A stretch of 64,000 nucleotides of DNA from Marixanthomonas ophiurae (lineage in GTDB: Bacteria; Bacteroidota; Bacteroidia; Flavobacteriales; Flavobacteriaceae), in contig NZ_QVID01000002.1 in the NCBI RefSeq assembly GCF_003413745.1, forward strand, positions 372,001 to 436,000, given 5' to 3'. This document shows, in pieces, positions 45,640 to 54,868 of this stretch. The position numbers were made by a program, and so were the translations under genes. The first letter of the stretch is position 1. Every line of letters begins with the position of its first letter. Below the pieces are notes generated by a model, which worked only from the letters and a program-made list of their open reading frames with translations, did not search any database and was not told where the DNA came from.

Positions 45640-46896
45640 ATGGAAATAAGCGAAAATCAATTATTACGATTTACAACGGCCGGAAGTGTAGATGACGGTA
45701 AAAGTACCTTGATAGGAAGATTACTTTTTGACAGTAAAGCCATTTTTGAAGATCAACTGGAAGCTGTAGAAACAACCAGTAAACGGAAAGGTCATGAAGG
45801 AGTGGATCTTGCATTATTTACCGATGGTCTAAAAGACGAAAGAGAACAAGGAATCACCATAGATGTTGCATACCGTTATTTTACCACCCCAAAACGAAAG
45901 TTTATTATAGCTGATACCCCGGGACATATTCAATACACTCGTAATATGGTTACAGGAGCTTCGACAGCTAATGCAGCATTAATATTAATTGATGCTCGTC
46001 ATGGAGTAATTGAGCAAACCAAAAGACACGCTTTTATAGCTTCTTTACTTCAAATACCGCATATTGTAGTCTGTATCAACAAAATGGACTTGGTAGATTT
46101 TTCAGAAGAAATTTATAACGATATTATTTCTCAATTTGAAGAATTTTCTTCTAAGTTATATGTAAAGGATATTCGCTTTTTGCCTATTAGTGCTTTGTTG
46201 GGTGATAACGTGGTAAATCGTTCAGAAAACATGGATTGGTATCAAGGCGCGCCGTTATTGCATACTCTTGAGAATATTCATATAAGTAGCGATATCAATA
46301 AAATTGATGCGCGCTTTCCTGTACAAACTGTATTAAGGCCTCAAAGTGATGGTTTTATAGACTATCGTGGGTATGCTGGAAGAGTAGCAAGTGGTATTTT
46401 TAGACCAAATGACGAAGTAGCTGTTATGCCATCCGGATTTACATCAAAAATTAAATCTATTGACACGTTTGACGGAGAAATAGATGAAGCTTTTGCACCA
46501 ATGTCCGTATCAATCACACTAGAAGATGATATTGATGTAAGTCGTGGCGATATGATTGTAAAAGTAAATAACAAGCCGGAAGCTGAACAGGAATTTAGTG
46601 CTATGATTTGTTGGCTAAATAACGAAGCATCAAAACCAAGGGCAAAATACACGATCATGCATACCTCTAATGAGCAAACCGCTATGATTAAGGATGTGTT
46701 ATATAAGATAGATATAAACACCTATAACAGAAATGAAGAGGATAAAGGCTTAAACATGAATGATATTGCTCGTGTAACTATAAGAACTACACGTAGGTTA
46801 ATGATCGATGAGTACCGTGATAACAGAAATACAGGTAGCTTTGTTTTGGTAGATGATGTTACTAATGAAACGGTTGCGGCCGGAATGATTCTGTAA
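45640..46896 (+). CDS. cysN: Sulfate adenylyltransferase subunit 1 (GTPase)
   Basis: 418 residues, an EF-Tu-like GTPase: G1 GSVDDGKSTLIGRLL near residue 15, the switch/G2 region REQGITIDVAYRYF near 68, G3 ADTPGHIQYTRNMV near 90 and G4 NKMD near 147. Beta-barrel domains follow. It ends with no fused APS kinase domain, consistent with a separate cysC. It couples GTP hydrolysis to APS formation by CysD. Confidence 0.96.
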   Translation: MEISENQLLRFTTAGSVDDGKSTLIGRLLFDSKAIFEDQLEAVETTSKRKGHEGVDLALFTDGLKDEREQGITIDVAYRYFTTPKRKFIIADTPGHIQYTRNMVTGASTANAALILIDARHGVIEQTKRHAFIASLLQIPHIVVCINKMDLVDFSEEIYNDIISQFEEFSSKLYVKDIRFLPISALLGDNVVNRSENMDWYQGAPLLHTLENIHISSDINKIDARFPVQTVLRPQSDGFIDYRGYAGRVASGIFRPNDEVAVMPSGFTSKIKSIDTFDGEIDEAFAPMSVSITLEDDIDVSRGDMIVKVNNKPEAEQEFSAMICWLNNEASKPRAKYTIMHTSNEQTAMIKDVLYKIDINTYNRNEEDKGLNMNDIARVTIRTTRRLMIDEYRDNRNTGSFVLVDDVTNETVAAGMIL

Positions 46897-46926
46897 GAGT
46901 TGAAGCCATAAATAGCTTATATCTTT

Positions 46927-47682
46927 ATGAAAAAAGTATTAATTACCTCAATAGGAAGAACAGGTACAGTAAGTCTTACTCAGTTTTTAAATACTATTGA
47001 TCAAGTTTCTTGTTTTCATGAAAAAGAACGGCAAGATGTACCTTTTCTTTTTTTATCGCAGCTTAATCAATTTTCAAATATTACAGAAAATTATTTTAAA
47101 CAACGTGACATTGAGGCTTCAAAGATGGATTGTGATTTTTATATTGAAGTAAATCCATACTTTAGATTTGCAGACAAGAAAATACTAGATTCTTTAGGAT
47201 GGGAAAAAGTCTTTATAGTTAGAAATCCTAGAACATATCTTGAGAGTGTTTATACTCGTAACCTGTATACAAAAAGTGATACTACTTGTGGACAATTTCC
47301 TGATAATAGTGATCCAATTTCAAAAGAATGGGAAACATTAACTCGATTTCAAAAGCTATGTTGGTACTACGGTAAAGTTCATGAATATATTGCACAATCT
47401 GAGAATTCTAATTATCAATTTGAAAAATTAACATCATCACCTGAAGCGTTAAAAAAACTAATTTTTGATATAGGGATTGACCAAACAAGAATAGAAAATT
47501 ATCATTTACCAAAGCGAAACACTTCTTTTAAAAATAAAATAAAAAGAAAAATTTCTTCAACTTTAAAAAATGAATCTACAGTAATTAAGCCTCTAGACTG
47601 GACAAAGTTGAGTGAAGATGAAATGAAATTTTATAATTTGTATTGTAAGAAACCAGCAAAATCTTTAGGTTATGTTTTATGA
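46927..47682 (+). CDS. Sulfotransferase-like protein 1
   Basis: 251 residues. The 5'-phosphosulfate-binding loop reads LITSIGRTGTVSLTQFL near residue 5, and the 3'-phosphate motif R-x-P-x5-S-x-Y reads VRNPRTYLESVYTRN near residue 98. The rest is divergent. It begins 30 bases after cysN and overlaps the next gene by 11 bases, so it belongs to the PAPS unit. It would transfer sulfate from PAPS to a sugar hydroxyl in the cytoplasm. The acceptor is unknown. Confidence 0.8.
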   Translation: MKKVLITSIGRTGTVSLTQFLNTIDQVSCFHEKERQDVPFLFLSQLNQFSNITENYFKQRDIEASKMDCDFYIEVNPYFRFADKKILDSLGWEKVFIVRNPRTYLESVYTRNLYTKSDTTCGQFPDNSDPISKEWETLTRFQKLCWYYGKVHEYIAQSENSNYQFEKLTSSPEALKKLIFDIGIDQTRIENYHLPKRNTSFKNKIKRKISSTLKNESTVIKPLDWTKLSEDEMKFYNLYCKKPAKSLGYVL

Positions 47683-48316
47683 TGAATGGTGGATATATCA
47701 AAAGGTTTACTTAAAGCACGTACGAAAAAAACAAGTTAAAAAATATCTTGAACAAGTACGTAATAAAGAAAAACCTTTGTTTATTCATATAAATAAAACA
47801 GCGGGGTCTTCAATAGCAAAAAGTATGGGTATTACTGAGATACATTATACTCTTGCTGAATACGAACAGTTGTATTTTAATCAATTTAATGAGACTTTAC
47901 CAAAAGATATAGCTGTATGGACGTCAATTAGAAACCCTTTTGATAAAGTAGCATCCGAGTATTTTTATAGAGTAAAACATAACCAGAATAAAATGGATAC
48001 TAACCCTATTTCGTTTGAGCAATGGGTAATCAAAGCTTATGAGCAAAGAGACCCGTTTTACCGCGATCGCGAAATTATGTTTAATACACAGTGTAGTTGG
48101 ATAGAAAGTGAAATAAATTATAATATTAGTTTTATACGGTTTGAAAATCTTCAGGAAGATTACAATAAATTAGCTTTAAAATACAATGGAGTACCCTTAG
48201 TCTGGAAAAAGAAATCAAAAAATAAAAATTATAAAGATTACTTTTCTGAACGTACGAAAAAAATCATTAGTAATGAATTCAAAGAAGATTTAAAACACTT
48301 TAATTATACTTATTAA
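47672..48316 (+). CDS. Sulfotransferase-like protein 2
   Basis: 214 residues. It carries FIHINKTAGSSIAKSMG near residue 38, the P-K-T-A/N-K-T-A type phosphosulfate loop of the sulfotransferase family 2 fold, and WTSIRNPFDKVASEYFYR near residue 89 as the 3'-phosphate motif. A basic N-terminal segment (about 12-35) precedes the fold. It overlaps the preceding gene by 11 bases and shares a TAATG stop/start with the following one. Acceptor specificity cannot be read from the sequence. Confidence 0.82.
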   Translation: MFYDEWWIYQKVYLKHVRKKQVKKYLEQVRNKEKPLFIHINKTAGSSIAKSMGITEIHYTLAEYEQLYFNQFNETLPKDIAVWTSIRNPFDKVASEYFYRVKHNQNKMDTNPISFEQWVIKAYEQRDPFYRDREIMFNTQCSWIESEINYNISFIRFENLQEDYNKLALKYNGVPLVWKKKSKNKNYKDYFSERTKKIISNEFKEDLKHFNYTY

Positions 48317-49020
48317 TGATTCTACCCGAACATAAAGCCTTATTTGTACACGTCCCAAAAGCTGCCGGCCAAAGCGTTGAAAATTTTTTATTACAAAGTT
48401 TAAATAAAGACCGAAAGGCAGATGGCCCGGATTACTTATTGAGACCAAATAATAATCCTGCAAAAGGTCCTAAACGACTTGCGCACCTCACGGCTTTAGA
48501 CTATGTTAAGTATGAGTATCTTTCCCCAAAAGAATTTGATGATTATTTTAAATTTTCAATAGTTAGAAATCCTTGGTCCCGGATGGTATCTTTTTACAAG
48601 TTTCGTGGGTTTAGTAATCTAACTTCTTTCAATACTTTTGTAAGTAAGTATCTTCCTAAGTATTTTGAAGATGAACACTGGTTTTTTAGGCCACAAACCG
48701 ATTTTATTTTTAATGAAGAGGATAAATTGGTTGTTGATTTTATGGGAAGATTGGAGCAGTTGGATACTGATTTTTCAAAAATAGCTCAACAATTATCTGT
48801 TCCTTTTACCAAACTTCCTAAAAGTAACCATTCGATTGAAAAAGGATTGATTTCTCGAAAAAGCTATAATCTAATAAGAAAGCATCCCGGAATTATTAAA
48901 TATATATCATCTTCTCCCAAAAATAATAAGAAGTATAAAGAGATGTATAATGACACATCTCGGAAAATTGTTGAAAATTTGTATCAAAAAGATATTGAAC
49001 TTTTAGGATACACTTTTTAA
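48316..49020 (+). CDS. Sulfotransferase-like protein 3
   Basis: 234 residues of the sulfotransferase family 2 type. The phosphosulfate loop is LFVHVPKAAGQSVENFL near residue 9 and the 3'-phosphate motif is FSIVRNPWSRMVSFYKFRG near residue 83. It differs clearly from the two upstream sulfotransferases, so the three are not recent duplicates and may act on different positions of the repeat unit. The start overlaps the previous stop codon (TAATG). Confidence 0.85.
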   Translation: MILPEHKALFVHVPKAAGQSVENFLLQSLNKDRKADGPDYLLRPNNNPAKGPKRLAHLTALDYVKYEYLSPKEFDDYFKFSIVRNPWSRMVSFYKFRGFSNLTSFNTFVSKYLPKYFEDEHWFFRPQTDFIFNEEDKLVVDFMGRLEQLDTDFSKIAQQLSVPFTKLPKSNHSIEKGLISRKSYNLIRKHPGIIKYISSSPKNNKKYKEMYNDTSRKIVENLYQKDIELLGYTF

Positions 49021-49048
49021 TTTCTTATTATTTTAAATCTATAGCTAT

Positions 49049-50821
49049 ATGAAGTTTTCATTTAATTACTTATGTACACTTGTTTTTGCAATAGTATCGT
49101 TAACTGGGTGTGCACAAACCAAAAGCAGCAATGATAGTTCATTGAAAGATTTAGATGGTACTATTATTAATAGTAAACAGATTATTAAAGGAACAACTAA
49201 ATTAGATGATACAGACGGCACCATTTTATCTGGCAACGGAAGTTTTAACTTACAAAAAAATGCCAAGCTTACAATAGACTCTAAACTGACTATATTACAC
49301 AACAAGCAATTGTTTTTTGGTGAAGGTGAAGTTGATTTTTTAACAGGATCCGTAGAACAATTAAATGTAGTTTGGTTTGGGGCAACCCCTAATGATGCTT
49401 CTTCAGATGCTTCTGCTATACAAAGGACTATAGATGCTGCAATCCATAGTAAAGGAGTTTCGGTAGTTTATTTTCCTCCTGGAGAATATATTATTGACAA
49501 ACCCTTATTAGCACTTCGTGACAAAAACAAAAACGGGGTGTATGACTTTCTAAATCTAACCCTAAAAGGTCATCAGCTTGCTTATAACAATCCGGGTGAC
49601 GGAAAAAGTGGAGTTTCGGTTTTAAAAGCTAACAAGGAAATACCATTTATTTTTGGAGTTCAGGCAGCAAGAGGACTTCATATAAAGAATATGGTTTTTG
49701 ACGGTTTTATAACAAAAAAGTTTTCTCCTGAAGATTTAATTTATAAATCTTCAAACCAATTATATAAACAAAATCGCTATGCTCCCTTAAGTGCAATAGT
49801 AATAGACCCATTTTCAAGTAAAAAACCTAAAAATGGTGGCTACGAGGGTTTTGATGGATATTACACCGAAATTCGTGCAAGCACACATATATTGATTGAA
49901 GGCTCAGCCATTGAAAATTTTCCTACTGGCATATCAATTACCCCGAATGGGGAAACTCAACAAGGAGATTCAGTAATTATAAATTTCACAAGATTTACAA
50001 ATCTTGTAAACGGCATCGTAATATGTCAAACACAATCTCGGAATATTGTAGTAGACAAATGCTCTTTTGGCAGAATGAAGTACTGTTTTAATTCAGAAGA
50101 TTTTGGGGAGCAGAATGGAATTTTGCCAGAAGTTAACAATATAAAGGTGGCCGACGGTGTAGCTTGGCTATATAAGGCTAATGGAAATGTAGCTTATGGC
50201 CACTTTCGTAATGTATATACAGAAGAACTTTATGGTATAGGGTATTCTGTTCTTAATAAGCAACCTCTTAATTTTGAAGGCTGTGTATTTAAGCTTCGAC
50301 CAATGAAAGATAATACTAAGCAAAGTTTAAACCCGTGTATACTTAGGGCAGACAATGCTTCATTTATTGGTTGCACCTTTTTAGTTGGAGGAGGTAAATC
50401 AAATAACGAACCAATTGTAATGGACGTTAAAAAAGCAACTTTCATTAACTCTTATCTTGATACTTATCCTATAAATATAGGTAAATCTATAGTTAACACT
50501 AATATTACAGATTATTATAATTCCTCACTCCGAAAAATTAAATTGAATAAAGCGCCATGGAACGATAGAAAGTATGAGAAAATAAAAACCTTAAAAGTTT
50601 TATATGATAAAAAATTGAATGAGTACAGATTTAAAAATGAAAGTTCATATAAGAAAGGGGATTTTATCTTTGGTCAAATTGCTTTAAACCTAGAGCCATT
50701 TAGAAATGAAAAAATTGTAACTATAATTGGTCAAGTTAACAAGGTCAAAAATAAAACTATATTCTTTGAAAGTAATCTTTTAGAAAAACAAGACAAATTG
50801 GTAAAAATAATTGAGAAGTAA
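49049..50821 (+). CDS. Right-handed beta-helix lipoprotein (pectate-lyase-3-like)
   Basis: 590 residues with lipobox VSLTGCAQT. Residues about 105-160 (VWFGATPNDASSDASAIQRT, then VVYFPPGEYIID) are the classic opening of pectate-lyase-3/GH55-like beta-helices. Repeating short beta strands continue to about residue 490. Catalytic residues are not identifiable by eye. The last 80 residues are Lys-rich. Being secreted and encoded between the sulfotransferases and wzx, it may bind, trim or cleave the exported polysaccharide. A lyase, hydrolase and non-catalytic binder are all possible. Confidence 0.75.
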   Translation: MKFSFNYLCTLVFAIVSLTGCAQTKSSNDSSLKDLDGTIINSKQIIKGTTKLDDTDGTILSGNGSFNLQKNAKLTIDSKLTILHNKQLFFGEGEVDFLTGSVEQLNVVWFGATPNDASSDASAIQRTIDAAIHSKGVSVVYFPPGEYIIDKPLLALRDKNKNGVYDFLNLTLKGHQLAYNNPGDGKSGVSVLKANKEIPFIFGVQAARGLHIKNMVFDGFITKKFSPEDLIYKSSNQLYKQNRYAPLSAIVIDPFSSKKPKNGGYEGFDGYYTEIRASTHILIEGSAIENFPTGISITPNGETQQGDSVIINFTRFTNLVNGIVICQTQSRNIVVDKCSFGRMKYCFNSEDFGEQNGILPEVNNIKVADGVAWLYKANGNVAYGHFRNVYTEELYGIGYSVLNKQPLNFEGCVFKLRPMKDNTKQSLNPCILRADNASFIGCTFLVGGGKSNNEPIVMDVKKATFINSYLDTYPINIGKSIVNTNITDYYNSSLRKIKLNKAPWNDRKYEKIKTLKVLYDKKLNEYRFKNESSYKKGDFIFGQIALNLEPFRNEKIVTIIGQVNKVKNKTIFFESNLLEKQDKLVKIIEK

Positions 50822-50856
50822 CTATAACTTACTTTTAATGAGTATATAATTTAAAG

Positions 50857-52353
50857 ATGTCAAAAAAACTTTTTAAATCTTTTGGGTATAAAGCTATACA
50901 TATTATAGCACTTGTTTTAAACTCAATTCTATTAATTCCAATCTTATTAAAGTATTGGGATTTAAAATTATACGGAGCGTGGATTGCTTTATATTCTTTT
51001 TTTAATTTAATTCAGGTATTAGGGCTTGGTCATAGTGTTTTTGTAGGAAACGAATTTAACCGTTTAGTTCATAAAAATAAAGAAAAAGCAAAAATAGCAT
51101 TAGGCTCAGCATTTAGAGTAAACTTTTTAGTAAGTTTTTTAGAATTAGCAATAGTTGCTTTTATTTACTTTACTGGGATTTTAAGTTTTTTTTTAGATGA
51201 AGAAATAGATTCCTCTATTGTTGCTACAGTGCTATCGATGTTTTTTATATATAGAATGATAATAGGTTCTTATCGAGGTCTTGCAGTTAAAATATTAAAT
51301 CCTTTTGGTTATATATATAAGGCTTTTCAATTTGCTTTATATGAAAGTATTATAGAGTTTTTAGTGTTAGTTATTGCAGCTATAGTAGGCTTAGACTTAA
51401 TTGGCTTAGCAATATTATGGGTGATTTTAAAATCATTATTATCACTTTTCGTACTGCTTCAAGTACGAAAAATATTACCAGAATATTTTCCCTGGTGGAA
51501 GTATGGCTCTCTCAAAAATGGAATAAAAAACTTTCGCATTTCCAGTTCTTTTGCAACAAGTAATTTTTTGGATCGCTTGAGTAATGATGGACTTGTTCTT
51601 ATAGTATCAGCATTTGCAGGCACTACAATTTTACCCCTTTTCGCGGCAACTAAAACAATAGTTAATTTTGGACTAAAGCTTTCTGAACTATATTTATCTC
51701 CATTAGCTCCTGAAATGATAATATTCTATGCTCGTGACCAAAAGACCAAGATTTTAGATGTTTTTAAATCTTTTTGGTTTGTAACTGGAGTACTATTAAT
51801 AGGAGGTTATACAATATCATTGTTTTTTATTGAAGACCTTTTTACGCTATGGACACATGGTAAACTAGAATTTAATTTAGTATTATACAGTGCATTGATA
51901 ATTATACTTTTAATTCAAAATTATGGTAAAATAATTACAACATTTTTTACTGGTATTAATAAAACAAATATCGTTCTTTTAACGTCTATAATCCGAATTT
52001 TCTTACTCTTTACAGTGGCTTTTCTCTTTAAAGAATTAGGGTTATATGCAATTTTATTAGGACTTTTTATTTCTGAAGTATGTATTAGCTTATTTTGGTT
52101 ACCTTATAATGCGTTTACTGTTTTTGAATACTCAACAGCAGGTAAGGCCAAGTTCCTTATTAATTTTTTCACAGTATTACTATTAGGCGTATTATACTAT
52201 TTTAATTATATGGGAATAGGTGTTTTTCCACTTATTGTTTTTTTCTTACCAATAGTAGCAATGCTGTTCTATCAATACACCCTTATATCAAAAAATACTA
52301 GGGGTATGGTTACAAGAAGTTTTAAGAAGTTGATTACATTTGCCGCCAAATAA
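50857..52353 (+). CDS. Wzx-like polysaccharide flippase
   Basis: 498 residues, almost entirely hydrophobic, with about 12-14 membrane helices and a basic cytoplasmic N-terminus (MSKKLFKSFGYK). The length, topology and place in the locus fit the MOP-superfamily Wzx exporters that flip the lipid-linked repeat unit. The sequence is strongly AT-rich, as is common for Wzx/Wzy genes. The family call rests on topology and context more than on a fixed motif. Confidence 0.85.
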   Translation: MSKKLFKSFGYKAIHIIALVLNSILLIPILLKYWDLKLYGAWIALYSFFNLIQVLGLGHSVFVGNEFNRLVHKNKEKAKIALGSAFRVNFLVSFLELAIVAFIYFTGILSFFLDEEIDSSIVATVLSMFFIYRMIIGSYRGLAVKILNPFGYIYKAFQFALYESIIEFLVLVIAAIVGLDLIGLAILWVILKSLLSLFVLLQVRKILPEYFPWWKYGSLKNGIKNFRISSSFATSNFLDRLSNDGLVLIVSAFAGTTILPLFAATKTIVNFGLKLSELYLSPLAPEMIIFYARDQKTKILDVFKSFWFVTGVLLIGGYTISLFFIEDLFTLWTHGKLEFNLVLYSALIIILLIQNYGKIITTFFTGINKTNIVLLTSIIRIFLLFTVAFLFKELGLYAILLGLFISEVCISLFWLPYNAFTVFEYSTAGKAKFLINFFTVLLLGVLYYFNYMGIGVFPLIVFFLPIVAMLFYQYTLISKNTRGMVTRSFKKLITFAAK

Positions 52354-52359
52354 CAACCT

Positions 52360-53373
52360 GTGGAAACCCAAAAACTGCTATTTGTGTTCCGAAAGCCCAA
52401 TAAGGGTAATTTTAGTATAGAAAAAGTATATGACGTTATTTTTGACCAGCTTAAAAATGAAATAAAAAACAACTTTTCTATTTCAAAAACTGTGTTAAAG
52501 TATAATTATGATATAAAGACTTTTCTATTTTACTTCTTTACTTCTTTTTTTTCGAAAAAACATATCGTACATATTACTGGAGGCTGCAACTATATGGTGC
52601 TGGCTTTTCCTTTTAAAACTAAAGTTCTAACTATACACGATTTATATCATTTTAAAAGTTATAAAGGTTTAAAAGGAATAATGTACGATTTTTTTTATTA
52701 CAATCTTCCCTTACGCTTTAGTGATGAGATAATAGTGGTTTCAGATAATACAAGGGATGAAATTTTAAAAAATTTTAAAATTAAAAAAGATAAGGTTAAA
52801 GTTTTGCACAATCCAATTGTAATACCCTTCAAAAAGATACAAAAAAGAGAGCGTAATATAAGTAAAGAGACACCTTTAAAAATTTTGCAAATAGGAAGCA
52901 AATCTTTAAAAAATTATGAAAGATTAATTTTTGCTACCAAAGACATGCAAGTTGAATACAATTTTATTCACGCAGATAAAAAGCAAATTGAAAGTTTAAT
53001 AGAAAGAGAAAATATTGAAAATAAAAGTAATGTATTATCTAGTATAAGTGATAATGAACTTTACAAACAATATTTTGAAAACGATATTCTTTTTTTTGCT
53101 TCGGAAGCAGAAGGGTTTGGTTTACCTATTATTGAGGCACAGGTTTTTGATATGCCGGTAATTACATCAAATATTCCACCTATGAATACAATAGGTAAAG
53201 GGGCAATATTGGTAGATCCATTTGATGTGGATTCGATAAAAAAAGGGTTTTTGAAACTATATAACCCATCTATCGTATCAGAACTTAGTAAAATAGCAAA
53301 TAAAAATGTGGTACAGTATCATCCAGAACAAGTTAGTTTGGAGTACTTAGATTTTTATAAAAGCATCTCATGA
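52360..53373 (+). CDS. Glycosyltransferase family 4-like
   Basis: 337 residues starting at GTG (52360), six bases after the flippase gene. The C-terminal Rossmann half has QIGSKSLKNYERLI near residue 175 and the GT4 nucleotide-binding E-x7-E motif in EAEGFGLPIIEAQ near residue 249. It would add a sugar to the lipid-linked repeat unit on the cytoplasmic face. It overlaps the polymerase gene by four bases. Donor and acceptor are unknown. Confidence 0.88.
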   Translation: METQKLLFVFRKPNKGNFSIEKVYDVIFDQLKNEIKNNFSISKTVLKYNYDIKTFLFYFFTSFFSKKHIVHITGGCNYMVLAFPFKTKVLTIHDLYHFKSYKGLKGIMYDFFYYNLPLRFSDEIIVVSDNTRDEILKNFKIKKDKVKVLHNPIVIPFKKIQKRERNISKETPLKILQIGSKSLKNYERLIFATKDMQVEYNFIHADKKQIESLIERENIENKSNVLSSISDNELYKQYFENDILFFASEAEGFGLPIIEAQVFDMPVITSNIPPMNTIGKGAILVDPFDVDSIKKGFLKLYNPSIVSELSKIANKNVVQYHPEQVSLEYLDFYKSIS

Positions 53374-54842
53374 AAAACTTCATTCTTTTTACTGTTTTCT
53401 ATGCTTGCGGGGTTTTTCTCTTAAACCTACTGTATGTTGATTTTTATGGAAATTTTTTCTTTTTGTTTTTAAACTTTTTAGGTCTACTGTATAATATTTT
53501 AATTTTCTTTAAAACAGACACCTTATCTAATGAATATAAGTTTTTAAGTGCGGGATTTATAGGGGTTCTTACTGCCTTTGTTGTATTTAATGGGGGGCTT
53601 ATGGTTTTGTTGTATGTTAAAAACTTCAATTTTATTGAGGCAAACAACTTAAAAAGGTTTCTTGATAATATTATGCTAATGAAGTTCTCAACGGTAGCAG
53701 CTGTAGGGAATATCTCTCTATGGTTAGGGTATAAGGCTAAACTAGGTGATTACCTCTTTTCTATATATTATTTAAAATTAGGTTATAAGCGATTATTGAA
53801 CCTAGATATAAGACCTTTCTTTCCAAAAGCTTTAATTATATTTGGCTTATCGATAAACTTGATTCTTTTCATTAATGGAGCTTATGGTAGAGGGTTAGCT
53901 GAAGCAGAAGATTTTTCAGGAGTTTTTCGCTATTTAGTTGAGTTTTCTAGCTATTTTGAAAAAATAGCTTTAATAGGTTATTTTATACTTGCACTTTTAC
54001 ATTTTAAAACAGGAGAACACAAGACGTGGTTTAGAGTTTCATTATTTTTACAAGTTCTCTTTGCTTTGGTTTCAGGAGCCAGAGGACCGATAATTTTTCT
54101 CTTTATTTTAACAATACTTCCTTATTATTACGTACATAAAAAAATAACTTTAAAAATCATTTTTGGGGGGTTAGTTGTTATATTGGTTGCTTTTACAGTT
54201 GCATCAGAAATAAAAAGATTTACCCAAAACTTTAATAAGACAGATATATCGCTAACTGAATATGTTGATGCTTATTTTGAATATAGGGAAAAAAGCAACG
54301 CAGAACTTGATAAAAAAATATATGAGTCTTTATACTACAACATCGTTTTGAGACTCAGTATGGTTACTGCTGGTAGTATAGCGATAGAGTATGAAGATCA
54401 GCAGGGGCTAGATGAATTTGATCCAGATTTTCATCATGAACTTCAAATGATCCCAGTTTCAGTGATAGTTCCCCGTTCTAAAGTTTTTGGGACCTCTTTT
54501 CCCAGTTGGGGAAATTGGTTTAGGCTTAAAGTTTTAGGGTTTAGTGATACATATTTTAGTAACACTTCCTTTGGTTCAGTCGCCTTTTTTTACTTTGCAG
54601 GTAGGTGGGTTTTTGTTGTAGTAGGCTTCTTCTTGTATGGGGTAAGTTTACGGTTTAGCAATAATATTTTAGAACTGGGAACTGGAGTTTCCTTTTTAAT
54701 ATATTTAGCAATATTATCTGCTATTGGTTTTATCACGGCATCAATTCCTAGTGCTTTTGTTTCATTTTTTCGATTTGTATTTTTCTTACCATTAATTTTT
54801 TATTTCATTGTTTATTTTTTCAATAAGTTGAGAATATATTAA
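53370..54842 (+). CDS. Wzy-like O-antigen/capsule polymerase
   Basis: 490 residues with about 10-12 membrane helices and a large extracytoplasmic loop around residues 290-400 containing several Arg and Glu residues. A short conserved-looking GARGPIIFLF segment lies near residue 235. This topology matches oligosaccharide repeat-unit polymerases. It overlaps the upstream glycosyltransferase by four bases. It would polymerise flipped repeat units in the periplasm. The sequence is AT-rich and divergent, as Wzy proteins usually are. Confidence 0.8.
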   Translation: MKNFILFTVFYACGVFLLNLLYVDFYGNFFFLFLNFLGLLYNILIFFKTDTLSNEYKFLSAGFIGVLTAFVVFNGGLMVLLYVKNFNFIEANNLKRFLDNIMLMKFSTVAAVGNISLWLGYKAKLGDYLFSIYYLKLGYKRLLNLDIRPFFPKALIIFGLSINLILFINGAYGRGLAEAEDFSGVFRYLVEFSSYFEKIALIGYFILALLHFKTGEHKTWFRVSLFLQVLFALVSGARGPIIFLFILTILPYYYVHKKITLKIIFGGLVVILVAFTVASEIKRFTQNFNKTDISLTEYVDAYFEYREKSNAELDKKIYESLYYNIVLRLSMVTAGSIAIEYEDQQGLDEFDPDFHHELQMIPVSVIVPRSKVFGTSFPSWGNWFRLKVLGFSDTYFSNTSFGSVAFFYFAGRWVFVVVGFFLYGVSLRFSNNILELGTGVSFLIYLAILSAIGFITASIPSAFVSFFRFVFFLPLIFYFIVYFFNKLRIY

Positions 54843-54868
54843 TAACCTAAGTTAAGTAATCTAATTTT

